Below are positions 25,910 to 35,188 of a stretch of DNA of 64,000 nt, piece by piece. This stretch comes from Albirhodobacter sp042466415 (lineage in GTDB: Bacteria > Pseudomonadota > Alphaproteobacteria > Rhodobacterales > Rhodobacteraceae): contig NZ_JAXHCH010000002.1 of assembly GCF_042466415.1 (NCBI RefSeq), forward strand, positions 992,001-1,056,000, given 5' to 3'. The notes beneath the pieces were generated by a model. That model ran no database searches and was not told where the DNA came from. It saw only the letters and a program-made list of their open reading frames with translations. Position 1 is the first letter of the stretch; each line of letters begins with the position of its first letter. A program made the translations under genes and the position numbers.

Positions 25910-26932
25910 TTAAGCCGTCGCCGCGTTTGATTTGACCGCGAGGTCGCCTTTGGCCCACATTTTCAAAAGCCGCACCAAAATCGGAGCCGTGATGAGCGTC
26001 GCCGCAACGAGGAGCAACCCGCCCGCCGCGATCAGCACCTCGCCCCAAGCCGCAGGCTGTGCAGCCCCCATCGCAAGCCAAAGCGACGCTGTGCCCGCCA
26101 GCGGGAAGGTGAAGGCACTCCAGAACGCGGAAAAGCCGGCCTGCGTCAACCAACGCCCGCCGACGCCGAACATCGCCACAAACCCCATCGACAAGGCCGT
26201 GAAGCCCGTCGCAAGCCCCGTATACCCGAGCGCCAGCGCGACCATGCCCAAGAGCGCCGCCGGCGAAAGATGGATCACCAAAAGCGGCCGCAGCGGCGCG
26301 GGCACCGAGGCGCGCCGGAATTGATCTGCCGAGATCAGCCACAAGATCACCGCGCTCGCGAAGCTTGCCCAAAACAGCGGCAACGCCAGATCGCGCATGC
26401 CCAGCTCCATCGCGAGCAACGCGCCCACAATCGGCCCCGTGAACGAGAGTTGCCAAGCTGGCGTCACGCGGGCCTGTTCGCGGGCGCCGAAAACGAATTG
26501 GCGGATCAAAAGCCCGATCAAAAGGGCGTGCAAGATCAAACCAAGGATGAGACATGCCGTCGTCGCAGTGGTCGAAATCCGCGAGAAAATCATCCCCGCC
26601 AGATAAACGCCAAGCACCATCGCAGCCAAGCCTGTGCGGCCGGGAAGGATTGTGAGCTCGTCCAAAACAACCGAAGGGCGCCGGATGAGCTTTACCGCGT
26701 AACCGACCAGCGCAAAACCAAAAAGCAGGATCGTCGCGCCGGAAACCGCATCGGCTAAAGCCGTCAACGCACCGCTATCCGACAGATCGCCCGCTTTGCG
26801 CCACCCTAAAACCACCCCCATCGCGCCAAAAAGCACAGGAAAAATCGCCACTGGCATCCGCGAGAAGGCAGGCAGTTTGCGCGGCTTGGTGAACAGGCCA
26901 ATTGGCGGCACAGACGGGTTTGGACGGGTCAT
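25910..26932 (-). CDS. TDT/SLAC1-family transporter (TehA-like)
   Basis: 340-residue inner-membrane protein with about ten hydrophobic segments, matching the tellurite-resistance/dicarboxylate transporter (TDT) family. It has an N-terminal KLPAFSRMPVAIFPVLFGAMG and a repeated two-helix pattern. The transported species could be an anion, a C4-dicarboxylate or sulfite; sequence alone does not tell. It is a single gene upstream of guaB on the same strand. Confidence 0.8.
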   Translation of the reverse strand: MTRPNPSVPPIGLFTKPRKLPAFSRMPVAIFPVLFGAMGVVLGWRKAGDLSDSGALTALADAVSGATILLFGFALVGYAVKLIRRPSVVLDELTILPGRTGLAAMVLGVYLAGMIFSRISTTATTACLILGLILHALLIGLLIRQFVFGAREQARVTPAWQLSFTGPIVGALLAMELGMRDLALPLFWASFASAVILWLISADQFRRASVPAPLRPLLVIHLSPAALLGMVALALGYTGLATGFTALSMGFVAMFGVGGRWLTQAGFSAFWSAFTFPLAGTASLWLAMGAAQPAAWGEVLIAAGGLLLVAATLITAPILVRLLKMWAKGDLAVKSNAATA

Positions 26933-27244
26933 GAAAACTCCTCAGCTACGCGCCGTCTGAAAAGAAATAGCCTCAACGTTCTGCGCTCGCGCAAGACTGC
27001 GCCCAAAGGGGGGCCGAGCGCAAGCGCCGTGAAACGATAGGCGAGCTCTTGCCCTGTGGCCCGATGCCGCGTTGGGCGCGCACCGCGAACACCGCCAGCC
27101 AAGCGCGACCGAACCTCGATACAGCGGTTCAATATTGTATCGGTATCTTTTCCCGACTGGACAAATTTTGGCGCGGCATCAAAGGTCTCGCGATCTTGCT
27201 TCTCTGCCCCGCGCCCCTGAGGCGCCCCCACCCGAAGGCCCGCC
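26933..27244. other. Intergenic region, no gene recognised
   Basis: 312 bp between divergent transporter genes. It presumably holds both promoters; I see no clear hairpin, repeat or conserved coding frame. Confidence 0.5.
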
Positions 27245-28126
27245 ATGCTCACCCTGCCTGCCAATGTTCGCGCCGCTCTTTGGATGCTCGGCGCCGTCAC
27301 GGGGTTCATCTCGATGGCCTTTGCGGGGCGGCAACTGGGCGGGATGCATGACACGTTCGAGATCATGCTCTGGCGATCCGTCGTCGGGATCATCACTGTC
27401 GTAATTGCGGCGCGGTTTGCAGGCACGTCGAACAAGATCAAGGCGCGCAACCTCGGCCTGCACCTGATCCGCAACCTGTCGCATTTCACAGGGCAAAATC
27501 TCTGGTTCGCCGCGCTCACGATGATCCCGCTCGCGCAGCTCTTTGCAATGGAGTTTTCCTATCCGCTCTGGGTCGCCCTCGCCGCGCCGTTTGTCTTGGG
27601 CGAGGCAATGTCGCGACAGCGCGCGGTGGCGGTCGCCCTCGGCTTTGCCGGGATCTTGATTGTAACGCGGCCTTGGGCGGTGGGCGGATTGGAGACAGGC
27701 ACCCTGCTCGCGATTGGCTGCGCCTTCGGCTTTGCCGGATCGGCCCTCGCGACCAAGCGCCTGACCACGCGCGCGCCCTTGACGGAGATCATGTTCTGGC
27801 TCTCGGTGATGCAGGCAATCTTCGGGCTCGTTTGTGCGGGGATCGACGGTGACATTGCGGCCCCGACGATGCAAAGCCTACCCTATCTCGTGATCGTCGG
27901 CCTTGCTGGTTTGGGCGCTCATAGCTGCATGACGCGGGCGTTTATGATCGCCCCTGCCTCCGTTTGCGCGCCCGTCGATTTCTTGCGTCTGCCTTTGGTT
28001 GCGATCCTCGCGTGGGCGGTTTACGGCGAGGAAATCGGTCTTCCGGTTGTGCTGGGCGGCGCCGTGATCTTAATCGCCAACTGGATCAACATTCAGGCCG
28101 GCAGGCGCGTCAAACCGATGCTCTAA
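27245..28126 (+). CDS. EamA/DMT-family transporter 1
   Basis: 293-residue membrane protein with ten predicted helices in two EamA repeats (first around AALWMLGAVTGFISMAFAGR, second around GTLLAIGCAFGFAGSALATK). DMT proteins commonly export amino acids or related metabolites. The conserved start-of-helix glutamate region MEFSYPLWVALAAPFVLGE is present. The next gene encodes a second DMT protein 88 bp downstream. Confidence 0.85.
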   Translation: MLTLPANVRAALWMLGAVTGFISMAFAGRQLGGMHDTFEIMLWRSVVGIITVVIAARFAGTSNKIKARNLGLHLIRNLSHFTGQNLWFAALTMIPLAQLFAMEFSYPLWVALAAPFVLGEAMSRQRAVAVALGFAGILIVTRPWAVGGLETGTLLAIGCAFGFAGSALATKRLTTRAPLTEIMFWLSVMQAIFGLVCAGIDGDIAAPTMQSLPYLVIVGLAGLGAHSCMTRAFMIAPASVCAPVDFLRLPLVAILAWAVYGEEIGLPVVLGGAVILIANWINIQAGRRVKPML

Positions 28127-28214
28127 CGCCTCCGACAAGGCTGAAACCGCAATCTTGAAACGCCCGCCCCATCGCGCGACCGCCAGACACCATACGCCAA
28201 ACAAGGATTTTCCA

Positions 28215-29219
28215 ATGCCCGACACGCATCAAAAACAGATGACCCCCAAAGCGATGGCGCTTTTGGCCTTGCTGGCGGTGATCTGGGGCGGCTCGTTTCT
28301 GTCCAATCGTGTGGCTTTGGGGGAGATCGGCGTTCTATCGGTTGTGGGGTTTAGGGTTTTGGGCGGGGCGATTGTGCTATGGATCGCAATCTTCGCGATG
28401 GGTTTGCCGCGCCCCAAGGGCCTGCACCGGATTGGCCAATTCCTAATCATGGGCTTCACGGCCTGCGCCTTGCCTTTCTCGCTGATCGTTTGGGGCCAAC
28501 AACATATCGACAGCGGACTGGCCTCGATCCTCAACGCCTCGACTGCAATTTTCGGCGTGCTGACGGCGGCACTGTTTTTGGGCGACGAACGCCTCACGCG
28601 GCGCAAGGCGCTGGGCATCTTGATCGGCTTTATCGGCGTGGTGCTCTGCGTCGGACCAGATGCCCTACATGGCTTTGACCCGTCATCCTTGGGCCAGTTG
28701 GCGGTTCTGGGGGCGGCCGTCTCCTACTCGATGGGCAGCGTGTACACGCGGCTTTATGTGCGCGATTTGAACCCGCAGGTCTCCGCCGCGGGAATGCTCG
28801 CGGGGGCAAGCGCGTGGATTCTTCCCTTCGCAATCTGGCAAGATGGCTTGCCAGATTTCACGTATTCCCTACCGGTATGGGGGGCGATTTTCTGGCTCTC
28901 TGTGGTCGCCTCCGCGCTCGCGTTCATGATTTACTATAAGGTTCTGGCCGATGTTGGCGCGGGGAATTTCTCGATGGTGACTTTGATGATCCCGCCTGTC
29001 GCCATCACCTTGGGCGCGCTGGCCTATGGTGAAAAGCTACCGCTTTCGGCTTACGGCGGGTTCGCGCTCCTCGCGCTGGGTCTTTTGGTGCTCAACGGCA
29101 AGGTCAAACTCCCCGGTCTCGCGCCGCGGGCCGCGCCGACCGCACCGCTGGCCTCGAACCCGCAAGCCCCGACGGGTATCGCGCACCCTAAAGCGCAGAA
29201 CACCCCAAAGCGCCCATAA
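28215..29219 (+). CDS. EamA/DMT-family transporter 2
   Basis: 334-residue ten-helix transporter, distinct from its neighbour. The chosen start ATG 28215 has AAGGA upstream; the open frame from 28155 adds a non-hydrophobic leader. It has the family pattern ALLAVIWGGSFLSNRVAL and, in the second half, IYYKVLADVGAGNFSMVTLMIPP. A proline/alanine-rich C-terminal tail of about 40 residues is probably disordered. Substrate unknown. Confidence 0.83.
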   Translation: MPDTHQKQMTPKAMALLALLAVIWGGSFLSNRVALGEIGVLSVVGFRVLGGAIVLWIAIFAMGLPRPKGLHRIGQFLIMGFTACALPFSLIVWGQQHIDSGLASILNASTAIFGVLTAALFLGDERLTRRKALGILIGFIGVVLCVGPDALHGFDPSSLGQLAVLGAAVSYSMGSVYTRLYVRDLNPQVSAAGMLAGASAWILPFAIWQDGLPDFTYSLPVWGAIFWLSVVASALAFMIYYKVLADVGAGNFSMVTLMIPPVAITLGALAYGEKLPLSAYGGFALLALGLLVLNGKVKLPGLAPRAAPTAPLASNPQAPTGIAHPKAQNTPKRP

Positions 29220-29277
29220 AACCTCGTGACGCCCCCGCCCGCGCGCGCTACACCTGCGCCAAGCGATTGAGGGTGCT

Positions 29278-30141
29278 ATGATTTACAACAGTGGTAAAGA
29301 CTGGCTAGACGCCAGCGCGCGTAAGGTTCTGTTTTTCGGGATGTCGGGTTTGGGCAAAACCTACGTCAGCGCCATGCTGCGCGATACGCGGGACTGGTTC
29401 CACTATTCGATCGATTACCGGATCGGCACGCGCTACATGGGCGAATATATCGCGGATAACTTCAAGCGCGAAGCGATGAAAAATCCGTTCCTGCGTGAGC
29501 TATTGCTCTCAGATAGCGTCTATATCGCATCCAATATCACGTTCGAGAACCTCGCGCCCCTCTCGACCTATCTCGGCAAGCCCGGCAATGAATCGCTGGG
29601 CGGCCTGCCCTTCGCGGAATATATGCGCCGCCAGACCCAGCATTGCGTGGCGGAAAAAGCGGCCCTGATGGATACGGTTCCGTTCATCACCCGCGCGAAA
29701 GAGATCTACGACATCCCACATTTTGTGTGCGATTCAGGCGGATCAATCTGTGAAGTCGTGGAGCCGGACGATCCAAACGACGTGATTTTGAAAGAGCTCT
29801 CGTCGAAACTTCTGATGGTGTGGATCGAAGGGTCTGACGCGCATACGGACGAGTTGGTCCGGCGGTTTGATCGCGCGCCCAAGCCAATGTACTATCAGCC
29901 AGCGTTTTTGGAACCCGCGTGGCAACGCTATCAAGAGATCAAAGGCGTTACCGAGAGCGACGTCGACCCCGATAATTTCGTGCGCTGGACCTATGCGCAG
30001 GCCTTGGCGCATCGCCAGCCACGCTACGCGGCGATGGCGCGCAATTGGGGCGTGACCTTGAAAGCGGAGGATGTCGCAACCGTCCGCGATCAGGCCGATC
30101 TCATCGCGCTGATTGGCGCCGCAATTGACCGCCGCAATTGA
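29278..30141 (+). CDS. P-loop ATPase-like conserved protein
   Basis: 287 residues with a Walker A motif FGMSGLGKTYVS (Gly21-Thr28) right after a short N-terminal strand. The rest is aromatic- and acid-rich (WFHYSIDYRIGTRYMGEYI). It resembles shikimate-kinase-size nucleotide-binding proteins but I cannot name a substrate. It is a single gene upstream of metA, with about 160 bp between. It appears complete and under selection (no in-frame damage). Confidence 0.7.
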   Translation: MIYNSGKDWLDASARKVLFFGMSGLGKTYVSAMLRDTRDWFHYSIDYRIGTRYMGEYIADNFKREAMKNPFLRELLLSDSVYIASNITFENLAPLSTYLGKPGNESLGGLPFAEYMRRQTQHCVAEKAALMDTVPFITRAKEIYDIPHFVCDSGGSICEVVEPDDPNDVILKELSSKLLMVWIEGSDAHTDELVRRFDRAPKPMYYQPAFLEPAWQRYQEIKGVTESDVDPDNFVRWTYAQALAHRQPRYAAMARNWGVTLKAEDVATVRDQADLIALIGAAIDRRN

Positions 30142-30305
30142 CCGCCGCGCGTAACACGCTGGCGCATCTTAAACGCGCGCTTGCGTCCTAGACCCCGTCA
30201 CAAAACCATCCGGTTTGGTCCTTTCCCATGCGTCGGCTTTGAGCTCCGCTTGAAACACTGGCCAAGCCGCCTATCTCGAACCCTAGTTATCGTGAAGGAC
30301 TGATA

Positions 30306-31226
30306 ATGCCGATTACCCTGCCCGAGTCGCTGCCCGCCTATGATATCCTCTCGCGTGAGGGTGTTATGGTCATGTCGCCCGGACGGGCGGCGACGCAGGA
30401 AATTCGGCCTCTGCGGATCGGGTTGTTGAACCTGATGCCCAAGAAAATCCAGACAGAGAACCAGTTCGCCCGTCTCATCGGCGCGACCCCGATCCAGATC
30501 AACTTCCATCTGATCCGCATGAGCGAACATCAGACAAAAAACACCGCCGCCGAGCACATGGAGGAGTTCTATCGCCCCTTCAACGAAGTTGCCGCGACGG
30601 GTGAGAAATTCGACGGGCTGATCATCACCGGTGCGCCCATCGAACAGCTCGAATTTGAGGACGTCACCTATTGGGACGAATTGCAGCGCGTCTTCGATTG
30701 GACGCAAACCCACGTGCAATCCACCTTCGGTGTGTGCTGGGGGGGGATGGCGATGGCCTATCACTTCCACGGCGTTCAAAAACATCCTCTCTCGGCCAAA
30801 GCTTTCGGATGTTTCCGCCAGAACAACCTTGCGCCTGCCTCGCCCTATCTTCGCGGGTTCTCGGATGATTTGTTGATCCCTGTCTCGCGCTGGACGGAGA
30901 TGCGTGAGGCCGAGCTTGTGGCGGCGGGGATGAAGCCGATGCTGTCGTCGGATGAGACGGGCGCCTGTCTCGTTGAAGATCCCGATCACCGCGCGCTCTA
31001 TATTTTCAATCATTTCGAATATGATAGCGATACGTTGAAGCAAGAATACGACCGCGATATCGCGGCGGGTGTGCCAATTAACGTGCCCTCCCATTATTAT
31101 CCCAACGACGATCCGTCGCAGCCGCCTCTCAATCGTTGGCGGTCCCATGCCCATTTGCTTTATGGCAATTGGGTAAATGAAATATATCAGGCAACTCCTT
31201 ATGATATCATGGAAATTGGCAAGTAG
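30306..31226 (+). CDS. metA: Homoserine O-acyltransferase (MetA family)
   Basis: First dedicated step of methionine synthesis: transfer of an acetyl or succinyl group to homoserine. 306 residues. Cys144 in FGVCWGGMA is the acyl-enzyme nucleophile. The C-terminal NHFEYDSDTLKQEYDRD segment carries the family His/Glu. MetA-family members in alphaproteobacteria often use acetyl-CoA; the specificity is not decided here. No SAM riboswitch was recognised upstream. Its 3' end overlaps the next gene. Confidence 0.95.
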   Translation: MPITLPESLPAYDILSREGVMVMSPGRAATQEIRPLRIGLLNLMPKKIQTENQFARLIGATPIQINFHLIRMSEHQTKNTAAEHMEEFYRPFNEVAATGEKFDGLIITGAPIEQLEFEDVTYWDELQRVFDWTQTHVQSTFGVCWGGMAMAYHFHGVQKHPLSAKAFGCFRQNNLAPASPYLRGFSDDLLIPVSRWTEMREAELVAAGMKPMLSSDETGACLVEDPDHRALYIFNHFEYDSDTLKQEYDRDIAAGVPINVPSHYYPNDDPSQPPLNRWRSHAHLLYGNWVNEIYQATPYDIMEIGK

Positions 31227-32142
31227 CATTGCGCTTGTCGTCCTGATCGGGGCGGGATGCACACGCGCCGCATGGCGTGAAACCGCCGCCGAGGCCGCCT
31301 ATCCGCCCACGGGACAGTTCGTCGATGTGGCAGGGAAAAAAGTGCATATGGAGATCGCGGGATCGGGGCCTGATTTGGTGCTGATCCACGGCGCTTCGGG
31401 CAGCCTGCGTGATATGACATTCCGCTTGACGCCTCTGCTAACGGATCATTACCGCGTCTTTACCGTGGATCGGCCCGGCTTTGGCTATTCCGACGCGATG
31501 GAGGATGTGAGCCTTCGCGCGCAGGCCGCGCAAATTCGCGCCGCGGTGGAGAAAGCCGGCGCGCGCACACCAATCGTGTTTGGTCATAGCTATGGGGGCG
31601 CGGTGGCCTTGGCATGGGCCGCGCAGGCGCCTGCAAGCCTGCGCGCGATGGTTTTGGCCTCCGCCCCCTCCCACCTTTGGGAAGGTCCGCCGCCCCTCCT
31701 GTATCAGGTTACCGGGCCATGGCTGGGGCAAAAACTGATCACCCCGCTGATCACAGCTTGGGCGCCCGATAGCGTGGTCGAAGACGCGATCGCGCAAGCG
31801 TTCGCGCCGCAGCCCGTGCCAGAAGGATACGCCGCACATTTCGGGCCCGAGATGACATTGCGCCGCGAAACCATGCGCGTGAACGCGCGTCAACGACTTG
31901 ATATCAAGTCAGAAATCGCGACCCTTCTTCCCACCTACGCCGATCTTACCCTGCCGATCGAATTGGTGCACGGGGATGCCGATGAAACCGTCTACTTGGA
32001 CATTCATTCGCGCGCGCTTGCCAATGAGGTGGCCTCGGCACGCCTTGCGGTTTTGGAAGGGCAAGGCCATATGATCCAGCACACCGCCGCCGACGACCTC
32101 AAAGCGGCGATTGACCGCGCCGCAAAGCGCAGCGCAAACTAG
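31201..32142 (+). CDS. Membrane-anchored alpha/beta hydrolase
   Basis: 313 residues from ATG 31201 (an upstream ATG at 31177 is possible). An N-terminal hydrophobic anchor (SSIALVVLIGAG, then Cys) precedes the hydrolase domain. The oxyanion region is LIHGASGSLRDM, the nucleophile elbow GHSYGGA, the acid in HGDADETVY and the base His in GQGHMIQH. The substrate is unknown. It overlaps metA by 26 bp, so it is probably co-transcribed. Confidence 0.85.
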   Translation: MISWKLASSIALVVLIGAGCTRAAWRETAAEAAYPPTGQFVDVAGKKVHMEIAGSGPDLVLIHGASGSLRDMTFRLTPLLTDHYRVFTVDRPGFGYSDAMEDVSLRAQAAQIRAAVEKAGARTPIVFGHSYGGAVALAWAAQAPASLRAMVLASAPSHLWEGPPPLLYQVTGPWLGQKLITPLITAWAPDSVVEDAIAQAFAPQPVPEGYAAHFGPEMTLRRETMRVNARQRLDIKSEIATLLPTYADLTLPIELVHGDADETVYLDIHSRALANEVASARLAVLEGQGHMIQHTAADDLKAAIDRAAKRSAN

Positions 32143-32214
32143 AGCTTTCAGCCCTGCCAAACCCCGTGCTAGGCAAGGCAAGACAGGCAACCGACCCCAG
32201 ACTTGGAGAGCGCG

Positions 32215-33105
32215 ATGGGCAAGACAAAATTCCCCGAAGACATTCCGTATGTCGGCGATATTACCAAATTTCTGGAAGAGGAAGCCCCGAAATCTGTCCG
32301 AGAAACAATTGAAAACGCAGGGAAACGTGAAATTCTCTCGGACACATATCCTTACGATAAAGAGCTGAAGAACGAGGATGTGGAAGCGCATATGGAGGCG
32401 CTTCAGATTGAGCTTGTGAAGATGCTTTGGGATTTGCGCGAGACGGGAAAACGGCTTGTCGTCGTGTTTGAGGGGCGCGATGCGGCCGGCAAAGGCGGCA
32501 CGATCGAGCGGATGCGCGAAAACCTCAATCCACGCTCGGCCTATATCGTGGCGCTTCCCAAACCCAATGAGCGCGAGGCGGGACAATGGTATTTCCAACG
32601 CTATGTGGATTGGCTGCCCAGTTCGGGCGAAATCGCGCTGTTTGACCGGTCGTGGTATAACCGGGGCGTTGTCGAGCATGTCTTCGGCTTTTGCACCCCC
32701 GCTCAGCGCGAGCATTTCTTTTGCCAATTGCCCGACTTTGAAAAAATGCTGGTGGAGGAAGGGATTATCCTCGTCAAACTCTGGCTCAATGTCGGCCGTG
32801 AGGAGCAGCTCAAGCGGTTTCTCGACCGCGAAAAAGATCCGCTCAAACAGTGGAAGCTTTCGTGGATCGATGTTGAGGGCCTCAAGAAATGGGACGCCTA
32901 TTCCGACGCGATCAAGGAAACACTTGAAAGCTCCGATACCAAACACGCGCCTTGGACCGTCATCCGGTCGGACGATAAAAAGCGTGCGCGCCTCGCCGCG
33001 ATCCAAACCGTTCTGAACGCGGTAGACTACGCGAAGAAAGACCTCAAAGCCATTGGCGAGATTGACAAAAAGATCGCCGGGGGAATTAAGCTTCTCGATG
33101 TCTAA
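32215..33105 (+). CDS. ppk2: Polyphosphate kinase 2 (class I type)
   Basis: 296-residue enzyme that moves phosphate between polyphosphate and nucleotides. Walker A is EGRDAAGKGG (about 86-95), and the lid/Walker B region DRSWYNRGVVEHVFGF starts at Asp144. A single PPK2 domain with an N-terminal extension fits class I. Start 32215 follows GGAGAG. Its last 8 bp overlap the TetR gene. Confidence 0.95.
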   Translation: MGKTKFPEDIPYVGDITKFLEEEAPKSVRETIENAGKREILSDTYPYDKELKNEDVEAHMEALQIELVKMLWDLRETGKRLVVVFEGRDAAGKGGTIERMRENLNPRSAYIVALPKPNEREAGQWYFQRYVDWLPSSGEIALFDRSWYNRGVVEHVFGFCTPAQREHFFCQLPDFEKMLVEEGIILVKLWLNVGREEQLKRFLDREKDPLKQWKLSWIDVEGLKKWDAYSDAIKETLESSDTKHAPWTVIRSDDKKRARLAAIQTVLNAVDYAKKDLKAIGEIDKKIAGGIKLLDV

Positions 33106-33709
33106 GCAAGGCTATCACCACGGCAATCTCCGGCAGGCCCTCATTCAAGCGGCGCTGGAACTCATTCCGGAGCAAGGCCCAACCGGTTTCACCTTGTCGG
33201 AGGCGGCAAAACGGGCGGGCGTGACGCCTGCCGCCGTTTATCGCCATTTTGAGGGGCGTGAGGATCTGATCGCGGAATGCGCGCGGCAGGGCTATGCCAT
33301 ATTCGCGGACGTCATGGCGCATGCGTGGGCAGACGGGAAACCCTCCGCCCTCGCCGCCTTTAGCGCAACTGGCCGCGCCTATCTCGCCTTCGCGCGGCAA
33401 TTCCCGGGCCATTACATGGCAATGTTCGAGTCGGGGATCTTGCCGAACCGATCACCCAATATCGCCGAGGCCGCCGCGCGCGCGCAAGACATCACCTACC
33501 GCGCAGCGAGCGCTTTGATGGCCCATATCCCCAGCGACCGCCGCCCCCCCGTGGCCATGTTCGCGGCACATATCCGCGCGCTCAGCCACGGAGTCGTGGA
33601 GCTATACGCACGCACGCCCACCAGTTCGCCCTTTTCGCCCGAGGAGTTGTTGGAAAGCGGCATCGGCGTCTACCTGCGCGGCTTGGGCCTCATCGCGCAA
33701 GATCAATGA
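33098..33709 (+). CDS. TetR-family transcriptional regulator
   Basis: 203 residues from ATG 33098. The N-terminal helix-turn-helix reads NLRQALIQAALELIPEQGP then FTLSEAAKRAGVTPAAVYRHF. The C-terminal ligand domain is helical and contains the WHG-like region of TetR_C regulators. It overlaps the end of ppk2 and may be co-transcribed with it. Its ligand and targets are unknown. Confidence 0.9.
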   Translation: MSKQGYHHGNLRQALIQAALELIPEQGPTGFTLSEAAKRAGVTPAAVYRHFEGREDLIAECARQGYAIFADVMAHAWADGKPSALAAFSATGRAYLAFARQFPGHYMAMFESGILPNRSPNIAEAAARAQDITYRAASALMAHIPSDRRPPVAMFAAHIRALSHGVVELYARTPTSSPFSPEELLESGIGVYLRGLGLIAQDQ

Positions 33710-33739
33710 CCTAAAGCGCCGCCGAAGATCGGTAAGTGA

Positions 33740-34684
33740 TCAGAGATCTTCGCCCGCCAATCTCGCCGCAACCAAGCCACCTAAAGCTTTGGAATTATGG
33801 GTGAAGACCGCCTCATACCCTTGATCAACAGCTCGGAAGAGATCTCGCCCTGCCTGCGACGTGCCCAACTCCACCAATTGGGAAAACTCCGCATCCGACA
33901 GTGGCGTATAGGCCATATAGAGATAGGCCATGATCCACTCGCCGATATCTTGCCGCAGCGCATCCGCCTCGCTCGCGACATCGCTCACCATGTCCTCTTC
34001 CGTCACATCGAACGGAAACGCCCCACCATCGCGCATCGCACGGTAGAGGGTCAGATTGCTGTTCAACGAGCCGCTTACGCTCAGCTCGACAAGGTCCAAC
34101 GCGGCGACATAATCCGCAAGCGCCTCATATCGCTTTGATCCGCGCGCAGCATCGGCGCGCTCAAACGCGGCATCCTCGACATCAATATCAAGCAGCAGCT
34201 GGCGCGCCTTGAGTTCGAAATCAATCGCCTTCGCCATGACCGGCGCGCGCGCCACAGCCACCAGCGGGGCGAGATCATCCGGAGCCGTTGGCAGCGCACC
34301 GTTGAGCGCATCGAGAAACACCGGCGTGAGCTGCACAGCGTCGATCGGCCCGCTCATCAATCGCCGCCAACGCTGCGGATCAAGCTCGGGCAACATATCG
34401 CTGCGTAAATCGTCGCCAAACAGTAATTCTTCCTCGACGAGCACCGCAATCAGATCATCGATCCTGATCGCCTCCGCCAACGCCGTCGCGGTCTGGGATG
34501 CCTCTGGCGCCTGTCTCAAAAGCGCAGGCGGCTCCCCCGCCCCGCGCGCGCCCGCTGTCTGGGCACCCACCGCCCCCGCCATCACGCCCCCCAACAAGAG
34601 CAACGCCACACCCGTGGACCGTATCGCCCTCGCCCCAAGGCAAAAAGCGCGCTCATTTCCCGCGATGCCCATCGCATCCCTCAC
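33740..34684 (-). CDS. DUF2059-containing exported protein
   Basis: Up to 314 residues with a signal peptide (hydrophobic STGVALLLLGGVMAGAVGA, cleavage likely after GAQ). It is followed by acidic, alanine-rich helices and a C-terminal DUF2059-like segment (EWIMAYLYMAYTPLSDAEFSQL). A periplasmic location is expected; function unknown. An internal ATG four codons in is an alternative start. Confidence 0.75.
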   Translation of the reverse strand: MRDAMGIAGNERAFCLGARAIRSTGVALLLLGGVMAGAVGAQTAGARGAGEPPALLRQAPEASQTATALAEAIRIDDLIAVLVEEELLFGDDLRSDMLPELDPQRWRRLMSGPIDAVQLTPVFLDALNGALPTAPDDLAPLVAVARAPVMAKAIDFELKARQLLLDIDVEDAAFERADAARGSKRYEALADYVAALDLVELSVSGSLNSNLTLYRAMRDGGAFPFDVTEEDMVSDVASEADALRQDIGEWIMAYLYMAYTPLSDAEFSQLVELGTSQAGRDLFRAVDQGYEAVFTHNSKALGGLVAARLAGEDL

Positions 34685-34949
34685 ATCAATTTCACGCTCG
34701 AACCAGCGAGCCCTGTTCTATCCACGCTACGCCGCCCCGCTTCCTTTGCCAAGCCGACCGCTCTAAAGCCTTTTATTTCCCGCGAAATACCGCCCAAGCG
34801 CGCGCTGGCACGTGCAAATCCGCGCGCCCCGCGTAACGCCACCCCGCATGTCGTGAAAACTTTTTCGACTTTTTTCCAAGTCGTGCAATTTAGCGGTTGC
34901 AACCCCCCGCCGCCTTAGCTAAATCCGCCCACAAGAAGACCCCTGACGC

Positions 34950-35039
34950 GGAGAGGTGGCAGAGTGGTCGAATGCGGCGGTCTCGAAAACCGTTGTCGGT
35001 GAGAGCCGACCCAGGGTTCGAATCCCTGTCTCTCCGCCA
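34950..35039 (+). tRNA. tRNA-Ser (anticodon CGA), CCA encoded
   Basis: Complete class II tRNA: acceptor GGAGAGG pairs with TCTCTCC, the anticodon loop CTCGAAA has CGA at 34984-34986, the long variable arm GTCGGTGAGAGCCGAC forms a hairpin, and the T-loop is GGTTCGAATCC. Discriminator G and CCA are encoded. Its 3' 14 bp are duplicated at 50129, marking it as the integration site of a mobile element. Confidence 0.97.
35026..35039. repeat. attL core (tRNA-Ser 3' end)
   Basis: CTGTCTCTCCGCCA, identical to 50129-50142. Together they bound a 15.1-kb element. Confidence 0.9.
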
Positions 35040-35163
35040 ATATCCATTTTCACCCAATACCGCTGGATGTCGCTAGGCCCCATACGGGGCTGTTTTTGTT
35101 TGATTATTTGCATTCATTGTTGACGTAGACTTTTCTTCGATTAGACTCGTTTCTGTTCATTGC

Positions 35164-35182
35164 GTGGTATGGAACGTGGTAT
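35164..35182. repeat. Putative integrase arm-type sites, left
   Basis: GTGGTAT at 35164-35170 and 35176-35182, a 12-bp period, just upstream of the integrase start. The same pair with the same period recurs at 50048-50066 by the other end. Confidence 0.6.
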
Positions 35183-35188
35183 TTTTCG

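Noticed and set aside
30142..30305. Possible SAM-II riboswitch upstream of metA
   Set aside because: I could not match the conserved SAM-II pseudoknot bases; only a short AAACC/GGTTT hairpin is visible.
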